Assembly: GCF_026339955.1 (NCBI RefSeq)
Contig: NZ_JAPEPW010000011.1
Location: forward strand, 1 to 34,120
Direction: 5' to 3'
Source: Streptomyces sp. NBC_01549
Lineage (GTDB): Bacteria > Actinomycetota > Actinomycetes > Streptomycetales > Streptomycetaceae
DNA: 34,120 bases
The notes below the pieces were generated by a model that did no database searches, was not told the origin of the DNA, and worked only from the letters and a program-made list of their open reading frames with translations. The position numbers and the translations under genes were made by a program. How positions within the stretch are numbered: position 1 is the first letter of the stretch; the number at the start of each line of letters is the position of its first letter. This document shows, one piece after another, positions 15,658-22,640 of the stretch.

Positions 15658-16003
15658 GCCACACGCCTCTGACCTGCATGGAAAGGGTGATCAGCGCTAC
15701 GTCCCGCCAGGCGGGAGCAGCGGTCCTACTTTCTTTCCGAGTGCCCGTCAGACGGGAAGCGGCTCCGGCCGACGGCGCGAGTGTCATCGCTCTCCGGTCA
15801 GGCTCCAACACCGCCCCAACCCACACCACAGAGCACCGGCACACGCCAACACCCAAGCACGGCCAAGGAGTTCCGCCCCCTGTATGGACGGACGCGACCA
15901 CAGACCAGCGCCCGGCAACCGCCGGGGCTGCGTGCTTCCAGGAGGAACCTGCCATGCCGACCTACGACGCCCTGAACTCCGCCCTCGCTCGGTAGGTAGT
16001 GAG
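15658..16003. other. Intergenic region with inverted repeats and a minicistron
   Basis: The stretch upstream of the relaxase gene has two short perfect inverted repeats, TCCCGCC-a-GGCGGGA (15702-15716) and CCCGTC-a-GACGGG (15744-15756). They could be operators of the relaxase gene or part of an oriT. Near its end an AGGAGG site precedes a 13-codon ORF (15954-15995). No larger gene is supported. Confidence 0.4.
15954..15995 (+). CDS. Possible 13-residue peptide ORF (minicistron or truncated gene start)
   Basis: ATG 15954 is preceded by AGGAGGAACCTGCC, the strongest ribosome site in the region, yet the frame ends after MPTYDALNSALAR. It may be the surviving 5' end of a destroyed gene, or a small peptide. 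No downstream gene on the same strand is close enough for it to be an obvious leader. Confidence 0.25.
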   Translation: MPTYDALNSALAR

Positions 16004-16732
16004 TCAGAGATCCCGCCGCTCGCTCGTTACGAGCCGGAAGGGCTGTCCCTCGTTGTCAGCGATCACGACCCCTGTCCGCCCATTGCAAAGCCAGTGCACG
16101 TTGACACTCCACACGACATCTCCAGGACCGCCGGCGTTTACCTGGAGAAGGAAACGCTCGGGGTCGAGGTGCGAGACCGTGTACGGGAAGTCCGATACGC
16201 CGTCGTTCGGTCTCAGCACGGGAGTTGGGTCGCTGAGGTTGACTTGGAAAGTACGCAACTCCCGTCGCGCCATGGGCGCAGCCGGCGGAGGAAGCGAGAT
16301 GTCGTCAATAAACGGTGGGGCAGCTCGCGATTCCACGCGGACCTCCAACTTGGTGAGGATCACGGCACGATCGACGGTGGCTTCCACGATCAGCGACACG
16401 ACTGCGTGGCTTCCTAACGCAACCCAGCCGGGGGAGCCCCGCAGCTCCGTCAAGCCTGAGGGCACGGGGGCAATATGGCCTAATGTGCCGCGCGCTAGGT
16501 AAGCCCTCACGGCGAGAGGTGCAGCTGGCGCGGAGGCCAGCACCGCATCACGGCCAAGGGCGAGGGCCTTGTCGGCGCTGCGCGTCACAAGCCCACCGAG
16601 AGTCGAAGCAACCCCCGCGACGACTGCCGCCACAATCCACGTGCCGACCCCTGGTACGGCCACCGCCAAAATGACTGCAGCTAGCAACAAGACAGCTGCT
16701 CCGATTCGCACCATCCATCGACGAGACTCCAC
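16004..16732 (-). CDS. Membrane-anchored protein of unknown function
   Basis: A 242-residue protein. GTG 16732 was chosen because GAAGGGAG lies just upstream; a TTG at 16756 and an ATG at 16714 are in frame. The N-terminus has a hydrophobic hairpin of two probable transmembrane segments (IGAAVLLLAAVILAVAVPG and WIVAAVVAGVASTLGGLV). The remaining ~170 residues look like a beta-rich soluble domain (HAVVSLIVEATVDRAVILTKLEV, FLLQVNAGGPGDVVWSVNVHWLCNGRTGVVI). No family is recognised. It is divergent from parA across the 16878 palindrome and could share control with it. Confidence 0.6.
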   Translation of the reverse strand: MESRRWMVRIGAAVLLLAAVILAVAVPGVGTWIVAAVVAGVASTLGGLVTRSADKALALGRDAVLASAPAAPLAVRAYLARGTLGHIAPVPSGLTELRGSPGWVALGSHAVVSLIVEATVDRAVILTKLEVRVESRAAPPFIDDISLPPPAAPMARRELRTFQVNLSDPTPVLRPNDGVSDFPYTVSHLDPERFLLQVNAGGPGDVVWSVNVHWLCNGRTGVVIADNEGQPFRLVTSERRDL

Positions 16733-16877
16733 GGCTCTCCCTTCAGCGCCTCTCAAGGGGTGTCATAGTGCCTGACTCTCCAGGTGGAGCGATTGGCTGG
16801 GTGAGACAACGGCTGGGTCTGCTGAGATCGAGCGGCGGGCGATGGCTACTTGTTGGGCGGGGCGTCCAACCGGGTCC

Positions 16878-16897
16878 TTGTTGTCCGCGGACAACAA
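16878..16897. promoter_or_regulatory. parS: parS-like palindrome upstream of parA
   Basis: TTGTTGTCCGCGGACAACAA, a perfect 20-bp palindrome (22 bp with flanking C/G), ending 60 bases before the parA start. It is one of five near-identical copies between 16.9 and 21.8 kb. Its position between parA and the divergent membrane-protein gene also suits an operator role. It is not the chromosomal parS (GTTTCACGTGAAAC). Confidence 0.75.
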
Positions 16898-16957
16898 GTC
16901 TGGGTAACACGCGTATTGCGGTGCCTCTGACACCTCAGAAGTGAGTAAGGTAGCGCC

Positions 16958-18112
16958 ATGACTGCGCCATACAACCCCATCGATCGGGAAAAGGTAGTTG
17001 CCAAGCTGCCGGCTGAGCTGCGCAAGGAGCTGAAGGTCCGAGCCGCTGAACTAGGCAAGGACATCCAGGATGCCGTCACAGACGGCGTCGAAGCCTGGCG
17101 AAAGGCGAAGGATCGCCCCCTGGTTGACACGAGCGGCGGCACCTCCTTCGCGACCTATCTCCCCGCTGGGCTGTACGGCAACCTCAAGAAGGACTGCAAG
17201 GCCCGGAACGTCTCCTACAACCAGGGCATCGCCCAGTCGATCCGCTTGTGGCTCGACGGCAACCCCTCTCCCCGACCCAAGTCACCACGTGTCACGGGAG
17301 CCCGCCGGATCATCTTCGGCAACCAGAAAGGCGGAGTCGGCAAGACGTCGGTCTCCGCCGGTGTTGCCCAGGCCCTCGCAGAGTCCGGGCACCGCACGCT
17401 ACTGATCGACTTCGACCCGCAGGGCCACATGACCAAGCAGCTGGGCCACCCGCTGTTCGACATCGAAGCCCCAAGTCTGGCCAAGCACATGCTCGGTGAC
17501 ACCAAGGGCAAGCTGAACGATCTGCTCGTGGCCATAAAGGGCGGCGACTTCGAGGACCACCTCTGGCTTCTGCCCGCATGCAAGGACGCCTTCCTCCTGG
17601 ACGCCAAACTCGCCACCAGCCGGACCGTCCGCATCAAGGAGACCGCACTGGAGAAGGCGCTGGAGTCGCTGGAACAGGACTTCGACTACATCCTGGTCGA
17701 CTGCCCGCCCAGCCTCGGCTACAGCATGGACACCGCCCTGTACTACTGCCGTACCCGAGACGGGGAGACGGAGAACACATCCGGCATCGTCATCCCGGTG
17801 CTGGCGGAAGACTCCTCCGCAGACGCCTACGACATGCTCGTCGACCAGATTGAGGATCTGGTCGAGGACCTGGACATCGACATCGCCATGCTGGGGTTCG
17901 TCGTCAACATGCACGACAGCCGCAAGGGCTACGTGGCGACATCCTCTCTGGACGAGTGGCAGAAGATCGGTGAGCCACCGGTCCTGGCGATCGTTCCGGA
18001 GCTGAAGGACCAGCGCGAAGCCGTCCGTGTGAAGCAGCCGCTACTCGTCCACGCGCCCTACGGCGAACAGTCGGAAGTGATGCGGACCGTCGCACGGAGG
18101 ATCAGCGCATGA
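16958..18112 (+). CDS. parA: ParA partition ATPase with N-terminal tandem RHH-like segments
   Basis: A 384-residue ParA/Soj-type ATPase that drives plasmid segregation. The deviant Walker A motif is KGGVGKTS at 124-131, preceded by RIIFGNQ. LLIDFDPQGHMTKQLG follows, then YILVDCPPSLGYS (Walker B). The first ~110 residues are unusual: KLPAELRKELKVRAAELGK with DAVTDGVEAWRK, and then ATYLPAGLYGNLKKDCKARN with YNQGIAQSIRLWL, look like two ribbon-helix-helix units in tandem. That suggests the protein binds DNA directly and represses its own promoter. It starts 60 bp after a parS-like palindrome, and its end overlaps the parB start by 4 bases (ATGA), giving translational coupling. The ATPase assignment is firm; the RHH reading is a motif-level inference. 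Confidence 0.9.
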   Translation: MTAPYNPIDREKVVAKLPAELRKELKVRAAELGKDIQDAVTDGVEAWRKAKDRPLVDTSGGTSFATYLPAGLYGNLKKDCKARNVSYNQGIAQSIRLWLDGNPSPRPKSPRVTGARRIIFGNQKGGVGKTSVSAGVAQALAESGHRTLLIDFDPQGHMTKQLGHPLFDIEAPSLAKHMLGDTKGKLNDLLVAIKGGDFEDHLWLLPACKDAFLLDAKLATSRTVRIKETALEKALESLEQDFDYILVDCPPSLGYSMDTALYYCRTRDGETENTSGIVIPVLAEDSSADAYDMLVDQIEDLVEDLDIDIAMLGFVVNMHDSRKGYVATSSLDEWQKIGEPPVLAIVPELKDQREAVRVKQPLLVHAPYGEQSEVMRTVARRISA

Positions 18113-19305
18113 GCGTCGCCGACAAGCTCGGAACCGGTTCCTCGTTCAGCCACGCCCCGCGGGGGCGCAGCGCCCGGGGACGGGCGAAGGCCGTCACGCA
18201 GGGAGATGTCCCTGCCTATGAACTGGTTCGTCTGCATCTGGACGAGGTCTCCCCCACTCCCCTCAACCCGCGCCGCAACTTCGGCACGGACGAGGACAAG
18301 ACCCGCTTCGGCGAGGAACTTCGCCAAGCGCAGCTTGCCGCTTGTGTGGCGGTCTCCCGTAACGCCTACCTGGCGCTGTGGCCGGACCACGCTGAACGGA
18401 TCGGCGATGTCGCCCACGTCTTGGTCAACGGGGAGCGCCGGTATCACAGCGCTGTCCATGTCGGCCTCGATGCACTGGATTTCGTTGTCCGGGATGACCT
18501 GGCCTCCTCCCGTGAGGAGTTCATAAACCATCTGCTGCAGGAGAACCTGGAGCGCGAGGACTTCGACGTCATCGAACGCGCGCGCGGTGTCGAGCAGCTC
18601 GTGGCCGTGTGCGCTGAGCAGTCCGAGCGCGGCGCTCGGTCCCGGGCGGCTGAGCGTCTGCGCAAGGACCGGTCATGGGTGTCCAATCAGCTGGTCCTCC
18701 TGGACCTGCCTGATGAGGTCCAGGCGATGCTCAGTGCGGGCAGCATGCCGGAGCGTGACGGCCGGTTCCTCGCCCGCCATGCCAAGGAAAATCCGGAACT
18801 CGATGCGGCCGGCTTGCTCGACTACCTCAAGTTGGCGAAGGCGGCTCTAGCCCGCTCCAAGGCTGAGCAGAGTGCTCAGCTTCAGGCGCTTCGCGGCGGC
18901 GACGAGAAGGACTTGTTGTCCGCGGACAACGTTCCCGACGACCAGGACGGGGGAGTTTCGCCGAAGTCGGTGCCCCCCGTACGGGAGCCGGCCTCCGGCG
19001 ATTTGTTGTCCGCGGACAACAACCCCGGTGGGGGCAGTTCCTCGGCTCTCGAGTCGCCAGCCGGGGACTCCCCTGCCGTCGCGAAGCAAACGGCGGTTTT
19101 GTTGTCCGCGGACAACAAAACCCCTCAGAGCAGCCCGGCTGTCAGCAAGCCCCGCACGCTTCCTTCGCCGAGGGTGCAGGAGTCGCCGACGATCGTGCTT
19201 CGGGACCCGGAGCAGATCGCCGCGGACGTAACCCGCTACCTCACGCTGGAACAGCTCGCGGAGCTGGCCGAGCTGCTGCTGCATCGGGTCTCCGCTGCGG
19301 AGTAG
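18109..19305 (+). CDS. parB: ParB centromere-binding protein with embedded parS sites
   Basis: A 398-residue ParB/Spo0J-family protein. The N-terminal ParB domain (about 40-160) has PTPLNPRRNF and VNGERRYHSA (GERR 108-111), the nucleotide-contacting box of ParB CTPases. A HTH follows at about 178-195 (SRAAERLRKDRSWVSNQL). Residues about 265-345 form a long low-complexity linker holding three LLSADN peptides (269-274, 299-304, 331-336), each encoded by a parS-like palindrome. The C-terminus (IAADVTRYLTLEQLAELAELLLHRV) is a probable dimerisation helix pair. It is coupled to parA by an ATGA overlap, and a strong terminator follows at 19332-19368. The linker sequence looks driven by the DNA sites it carries. 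Confidence 0.9.
   Translation: MSVADKLGTGSSFSHAPRGRSARGRAKAVTQGDVPAYELVRLHLDEVSPTPLNPRRNFGTDEDKTRFGEELRQAQLAACVAVSRNAYLALWPDHAERIGDVAHVLVNGERRYHSAVHVGLDALDFVVRDDLASSREEFINHLLQENLEREDFDVIERARGVEQLVAVCAEQSERGARSRAAERLRKDRSWVSNQLVLLDLPDEVQAMLSAGSMPERDGRFLARHAKENPELDAAGLLDYLKLAKAALARSKAEQSAQLQALRGGDEKDLLSADNVPDDQDGGVSPKSVPPVREPASGDLLSADNNPGGGSSSALESPAGDSPAVAKQTAVLLSADNKTPQSSPAVSKPRTLPSPRVQESPTIVLRDPEQIAADVTRYLTLEQLAELAELLLHRVSAAE
18913..18932. promoter_or_regulatory. parS: parS-like palindrome inside parB, copy 1 (variant)
   Basis: TTGTTGTCCGCGGACAACGT. The 16-bp core GTTGTCCGCGGACAAC is perfect, but the last two bases break the outer arms. It encodes LLSADN followed by Val in the ParB frame. 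Confidence 0.7.
19003..19022. promoter_or_regulatory. parS: parS-like palindrome inside parB, copy 2
   Basis: TTGTTGTCCGCGGACAACAA, perfect over 20 bp. It lies 90 bp (30 codons) after copy 1 and encodes LLSADN plus Asn in the ParB frame. Confidence 0.75.
19099..19118. promoter_or_regulatory. parS: parS-like palindrome inside parB, copy 3
   Basis: TTGTTGTCCGCGGACAACAA with the symmetry extending to 24 bp (19097-19120, outer TT/AA). It is 96 bp (32 codons) after copy 2 and encodes LLSADN plus Lys in the ParB frame. Confidence 0.75.
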
Positions 19306-19331
19306 CTGCCTGACGGGCGAAGAAGCCATGA

Positions 19332-19368
19332 AAGCGGTCCCACCCTGGTGTCCGGGGTGGGACCGCTT
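19332..19368 (+). terminator. Terminator of the parAB operon
   Basis: A perfect 14-bp stem, AAGCGGTCCCACCC (19332-19345) with GGGTGGGACCGCTT (19355-19368), and a 9-base loop, 26 bases after the parB stop. Its A/T-ended arms are symmetrical, so it could also act on transcripts from the other strand. Confidence 0.85.
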
Positions 19369-19514
19369 CGCCTTATTCAGATGAGGGATCACCGTTCACG
19401 GGCAGCGTGGCGACGCTGCGTCCCGCAAGGTGGGAGCCGTGTCAGCGCAGGTGGTGTGGCTCCCGCCTGAGGAACTGCCACCTCGTGGGGCGGCAGAACG
19501 CCGGCTGCGGGTGA

Positions 19515-20072
19515 TCATCCTCCCCAGGCTTTGGTCAGTGCGCGGCGCGCTGCCCTGACGGCCGCCTCGAGGTCCTCTGCGGCACGGGCCTGTGCGACGG
19601 CACGGATGTGCTCGGATCGGATGGTCCGTTCCGCAGGGACCTCGGCAGCCTCTCCTTGGCGGACCAGTTCGTAGGTGTCCAGGGTTTCCGCGTCGCTGGC
19701 GACCGCCTGCGGCAGCAGGTTGGCCACGTGCTTGGCGACCTCCAGGAGCGGTGCCTCCAGTTCGTCAGGTGTGCGCTGAGATGCCTGCTCGAGGTTCGTG
19801 TGCAGCAGCGCGGTTTCGAGATCTGCGAAGTCGCGATGGGTGAGCGGGCCTCGGTGGCTGACCTGGTAGGCGAGATTCGCGGCGTCGATGAGCATCGCGT
19901 GCACGCTGTCGTAGTCGTTCTTCCAGGCCTCACGCCGGGTACGCGCTTCTTCCATCTCCCGCCTCTCGGCGGCATCCTGCCGACGCTCTCCCCACTGGAT
20001 GCGGGCGACACGGTAGGTCACCGCGGCCCCGAGGGCGGCGCCCGGGATGGAGGACAACCAGGCGATATTCAC
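19515..20072 (-). CDS. Membrane-anchored coiled-coil protein, hypothetical
   Basis: A 185-residue protein with GTG start at 20072 and AAGGAG at seven bases. A single weakly hydrophobic N-terminal segment (IAWLSSIPGAALGAAVTYRVA) is followed by a highly charged helical stretch (QWGERRQDAAERREMEEARTRREAW) and more helices to the end. This is the build of a small membrane-tethered coiled-coil protein. No family is recognised. It sits convergent to parAB and in the same direction as the membrane-protein gene at 20203-20724, about 130 bp apart, so the two may be co-transcribed. Confidence 0.6.
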   Translation of the reverse strand: MNIAWLSSIPGAALGAAVTYRVARIQWGERRQDAAERREMEEARTRREAWKNDYDSVHAMLIDAANLAYQVSHRGPLTHRDFADLETALLHTNLEQASQRTPDELEAPLLEVAKHVANLLPQAVASDAETLDTYELVRQGEAAEVPAERTIRSEHIRAVAQARAAEDLEAAVRAARRALTKAWGG

Positions 20073-20202
20073 CGGGCATCTCCTTCACCGGCGTGTACGA
20101 CGGGCTGAGAGGTGGGACTCTGGGTCATGGAGGCTTCTTTCTTAGGGGTTTCCGTGCCCGCTGCAGCTGGCCTGCTCGCTCTGCGCAGCGGGCACAGTCA
20201 TG

Positions 20203-20724
20203 TCATCCCTGCCAGGCCATCGCGCGGAGGGCGTCCAGGGCGAAGACGCCCGTTGCCGCGACCGCCACGAACGTCAGGGCGAAGGTGTTTCCGTGCACGT
20301 GCGGGGGGTTGCCGCTGGGGTCGTCGCCGGTCTCTTTCACGTGCTCTGCCTGGATCCGGCGAGTGCGCCGTCGCATCAGCCAGCAGACCGCCACCGTGAA
20401 GATGACCACCAGGAAGATCGCCAAGGCGACCGGGTGGGATGCGATGAAGACGGTCAGCACGCCGACGCAGAACGGGCCTCCGGCCATCCACGTGAGAGTG
20501 CGAAGGCCCGGTCGGTGCGGCCACCGCGCTCCGTAGTGCCTGGGGCCGTCGGCGGGTGTGTCCGGACTTGCGGCGGCAGCGCCGGATTCAGCCACCAGCA
20601 GTGAGTAGCGTCGGGCCCATTCGTCTTGGCTGAGCTCGAACGCCTTCCGCTCCTGGGCAGAGGGCGCCCAGAAGAACATGCCACTCCAGGCGATGAGCGC
20701 CTGGACGGTCCTGTAGATGGACAA
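20203..20724 (-). CDS. Membrane protein of unknown function
   Basis: A 173-residue protein with TTG start at 20724, supported by AAGGAGAG upstream. Residues about 1-20 are mildly hydrophobic. A strong hydrophobic pair at about 80-115 (GPFCVGVLTVFIASHPVALAIFLVVIFTVAVCWLM) is followed by an Arg-rich stop-transfer patch (RRRTRRIQ), and a further hydrophobic segment lies near the end (FALTFVAVAATGVFALDAL). Three to four transmembrane segments are likely. No conserved motif is recognised. It lies between the sigma-factor gene and the coiled-coil gene, all on the minus strand. Confidence 0.6.
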   Translation of the reverse strand: MSIYRTVQALIAWSGMFFWAPSAQERKAFELSQDEWARRYSLLVAESGAAAASPDTPADGPRHYGARWPHRPGLRTLTWMAGGPFCVGVLTVFIASHPVALAIFLVVIFTVAVCWLMRRRTRRIQAEHVKETGDDPSGNPPHVHGNTFALTFVAVAATGVFALDALRAMAWQG

Positions 20725-20879
20725 GAGTGCTCTCCTTCTTGTTGATCGCTGCCGTTAGGCATCGACTCACCGATCACGGATTGAGGGGGCCGGCCCGCAG
20801 GGGGTGGTCCCTCCCGCTGCTTGTGGCAGGTGAGGAGGGACAGGGCGGCGGCCCGTCGGCCGTGAACCCGAGACGAGGC

Positions 20880-21503
20880 CTAACCCAGCAGGTCCTCGGG
20901 GCGCTGGCCCTTGTAGATCGCCACACGCAACCGGGCCTTGAAGAGATGCACCCCGACCGTGCTGGGGGAGATGCCGAGTTCCTCGGCGATCTCCCTGTAG
21001 GTCATCTCCTTGGCGATACGCATCACGAAGACGCTCTTCTGACGCTCGGTCAGTACTTTTGACAGGAAGGGGTGCGCCTCGCTGTCGTCCGGCAAGTCGA
21101 CGGCAACCGGTGTCGCCGCTACCGGCTCCGGAACCACGTCCAAGGGGGTGTGGTTCCCCTTCTTCTTCGGGCTCTTGTACTCGCCAATGACCGTGAAGAG
21201 CGCCTTGAAGGCATACAGCCTCAGGAAGATCGGCGCCGCCCCGTTGTCCACGGCGGTCAGCACCCGGCGGATTGCCTCCATGGCGGCTTCTTCGGCGTCA
21301 TGGTGGCTCAAGTGCTTGCGCTTCCCCCAGGCACACAGGTCCGGGTACAGGTCGTACAGCTCCATACCAAGCTTGTCGACCTTCTCCGACTGCGCCCTCA
21401 AGTCCTCACTCGACGCGGCCGCGTTGGCCTGCGCCCAGTCCGGTGCGGTTCCGGCTGGGAGAGGACTCCTCTCTGATTGAGGCGGGAGCAGCTCATCGTT
21501 CAT
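20880..21503 (-). CDS. Sigma-70 family RNA polymerase sigma factor
   Basis: A 207-residue sigma factor with ATG at 21503 and GGAGG six bases upstream. The C-terminal region 4 is clear: LTERQKSVFVMRIAKEMTYREIAEELGISPSTVGVHLFKARLRV, a LuxR/sigma-4-type helix-turn-helix that reads the -35 box. Region 2 is more diverged and lies around LYDLYPDLCAWGKRKHLSHHDAEEAAMEAIRRVL. The N-terminal ~35 residues are disordered. No anti-sigma gene is adjacent. A 35-base near-continuous inverted repeat (21553-21587) lies 50 bases before the start, so expression is probably controlled there. Downstream minus-strand genes for two membrane proteins may belong to its unit or regulon. Confidence 0.8.
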   Translation of the reverse strand: MNDELLPPQSERSPLPAGTAPDWAQANAAASSEDLRAQSEKVDKLGMELYDLYPDLCAWGKRKHLSHHDAEEAAMEAIRRVLTAVDNGAAPIFLRLYAFKALFTVIGEYKSPKKKGNHTPLDVVPEPVAATPVAVDLPDDSEAHPFLSKVLTERQKSVFVMRIAKEMTYREIAEELGISPSTVGVHLFKARLRVAIYKGQRPEDLLG

Positions 21504-21552
21504 GGTCGTCCTCCGGCTGAGCGGGGTAGGCGGTTCCCCCTGAGAGACGACG

Positions 21553-21587
21553 TCCGGTGTCGTCTCTCTACGAGAGACGACACCGGA
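21553..21587. promoter_or_regulatory. Long inverted repeat upstream of the sigma-factor gene
   Basis: Two perfect 16-bp arms (TCCGGTGTCGTCTCTC and its complement) flank a 3-base spacer TAC. A further GAGAGACGAC at 21542-21551 makes a third half-site. The element lies 50-84 bases before the start codon on the minus strand, where an operator or a 5' leader hairpin would sit. It is too symmetrical and too close to the start to be only a terminator of an upstream unit. Confidence 0.65.
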
Positions 21588-21758
21588 ACGGGCGAGGAAA
21601 TTTATGCAACAGTGCGCAAGGCCTCGCAGGGCATGGGCAGTTCCCCCAGCGCATAGAAACCCTGGGATCGCTCCACGTCGGCACCGCTCGACGACAGCCT
21701 GTCGCTCCACCCACGAGGCAGGAGAGGTAGACCAGCACAATTCACCTGCACAGCCGGT

Positions 21759-21778
21759 TTGTTGTCCGCGGACAACAA
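21759..21778. promoter_or_regulatory. parS: Distal parS-like palindrome
   Basis: TTGTTGTCCGCGGACAACAA, perfect over 22 bp (21758-21779). It is intergenic, just after the hydrolase gene end and 2.6 kb from the last site in parB. It is the only copy outside the parAB genes and their promoter in this window. Confidence 0.7.
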
Positions 21779-21785
21779 AGCAGGA

Positions 21786-22640
21786 CTAGCGGCCCACCAG
21801 GGGGCCCAGTGTCGCGGCGGTGGGTGCGCATCGCAGGTAATTCTTCGCGTGGTGGAAGCCGAAACCCCCGTGCACGGTCGTGGTCAGGTCCAGGTCGACG
21901 CCGTCGAAAGAGCGGGCCAGCCGCGGCGGGATGGCGACCGGGTCCCCCGGATCGGCGATGTTGACCCAGCGGTGGACGCCGGCCGGACGGCTGCCGCGGG
22001 CGCTGACCGGCGGTGGAAGGAGCCGTTCGAAGACCGCTTTGGGCAGCGCGAGCGGGGAGCCGAGCGTCAGCAGCAGCGGGACCTGCAGTTCCGGATGCGC
22101 GTGCAGCGCCTCGTAGGCGACGAGGGTGCCGAGCGAATGGGCGACGACCACGTCAGGGCGGTGGCGCGCGACGTGGGTGGCGACCTCCTCGCGGGCCTCG
22201 GCGCGCCACGGCGCCTCTGCCGAGCGCAGATATCGGGCCACTTCCCGGAAGAACACGCCTATGAACAACCGGGTGAGCCGGCCGTCCAGACTGTGCTTGC
22301 GGGCCACCCACGCGGCGGTCTGCCGCAAGGGCATCGTGAGCCCTCCCTGGACAACCGGTGCCGGCGCGCCCATGGCGTCCAGCCACTCCCTGAGCAACTG
22401 CTCGGCCAGCGGGTCGTCGAACCGGTCGTCGTCGCTCTGGACCGTACGGGGGCGACGCAGGAACGGCGCGTAGTAGGCGAACGCCACGTCGAACGCGTCG
22501 GCGCCGACTCCGACACCGGCGGCGAGATACTCCGCCCACTCCGCGGCATGCTGATCGGCCACGGCCTGCCGGGCTCGGCGCCGGTCCAGATAGCCGACCC
22601 CGTGCACCCCCACCACCCGCAGCGAAGGGGGACGGCTCAT
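21786..22640 (-). CDS. Serine alpha/beta hydrolase coupled to the caspase-like gene
   Basis: A 284-residue predicted esterase, lipase or protease of the alpha/beta hydrolase fold. Its ATG (22640) overlaps the stop of the preceding gene by 4 bases (ATGA), so the two are translationally coupled. VVGVHGVGYLD near the N-terminus carries the oxyanion HG. DVVVAHSLGTLVAYEAL carries the nucleophile Ser169. NIADPGDPVAIP and a C-terminal HGGFGFHHAKNYL supply a candidate acid and His. There is no signal peptide, so it should act inside the cell. Partnership with a caspase-like STAND protein suggests an effector (for example a lipid- or protein-cleaving toxin) or a processed zymogen. That role is inference. 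Confidence 0.75.
   Translation of the reverse strand: MSRPPSLRVVGVHGVGYLDRRRARQAVADQHAAEWAEYLAAGVGVGADAFDVAFAYYAPFLRRPRTVQSDDDRFDDPLAEQLLREWLDAMGAPAPVVQGGLTMPLRQTAAWVARKHSLDGRLTRLFIGVFFREVARYLRSAEAPWRAEAREEVATHVARHRPDVVVAHSLGTLVAYEALHAHPELQVPLLLTLGSPLALPKAVFERLLPPPVSARGSRPAGVHRWVNIADPGDPVAIPPRLARSFDGVDLDLTTTVHGGFGFHHAKNYLRCAPTAATLGPLVGR

Noticed and set aside
21245..21254. TTGTCCACG resembling a Streptomyces DnaA box inside the sigma-factor gene
   Set aside because: A single imperfect box inside a coding sequence without other origin features.
16878..21778. Canonical chromosomal parS (GTTTCACGTGAAAC)
   Set aside because: Looked for near parAB and not found; the local palindrome is a different sequence, as expected for a plasmid system.
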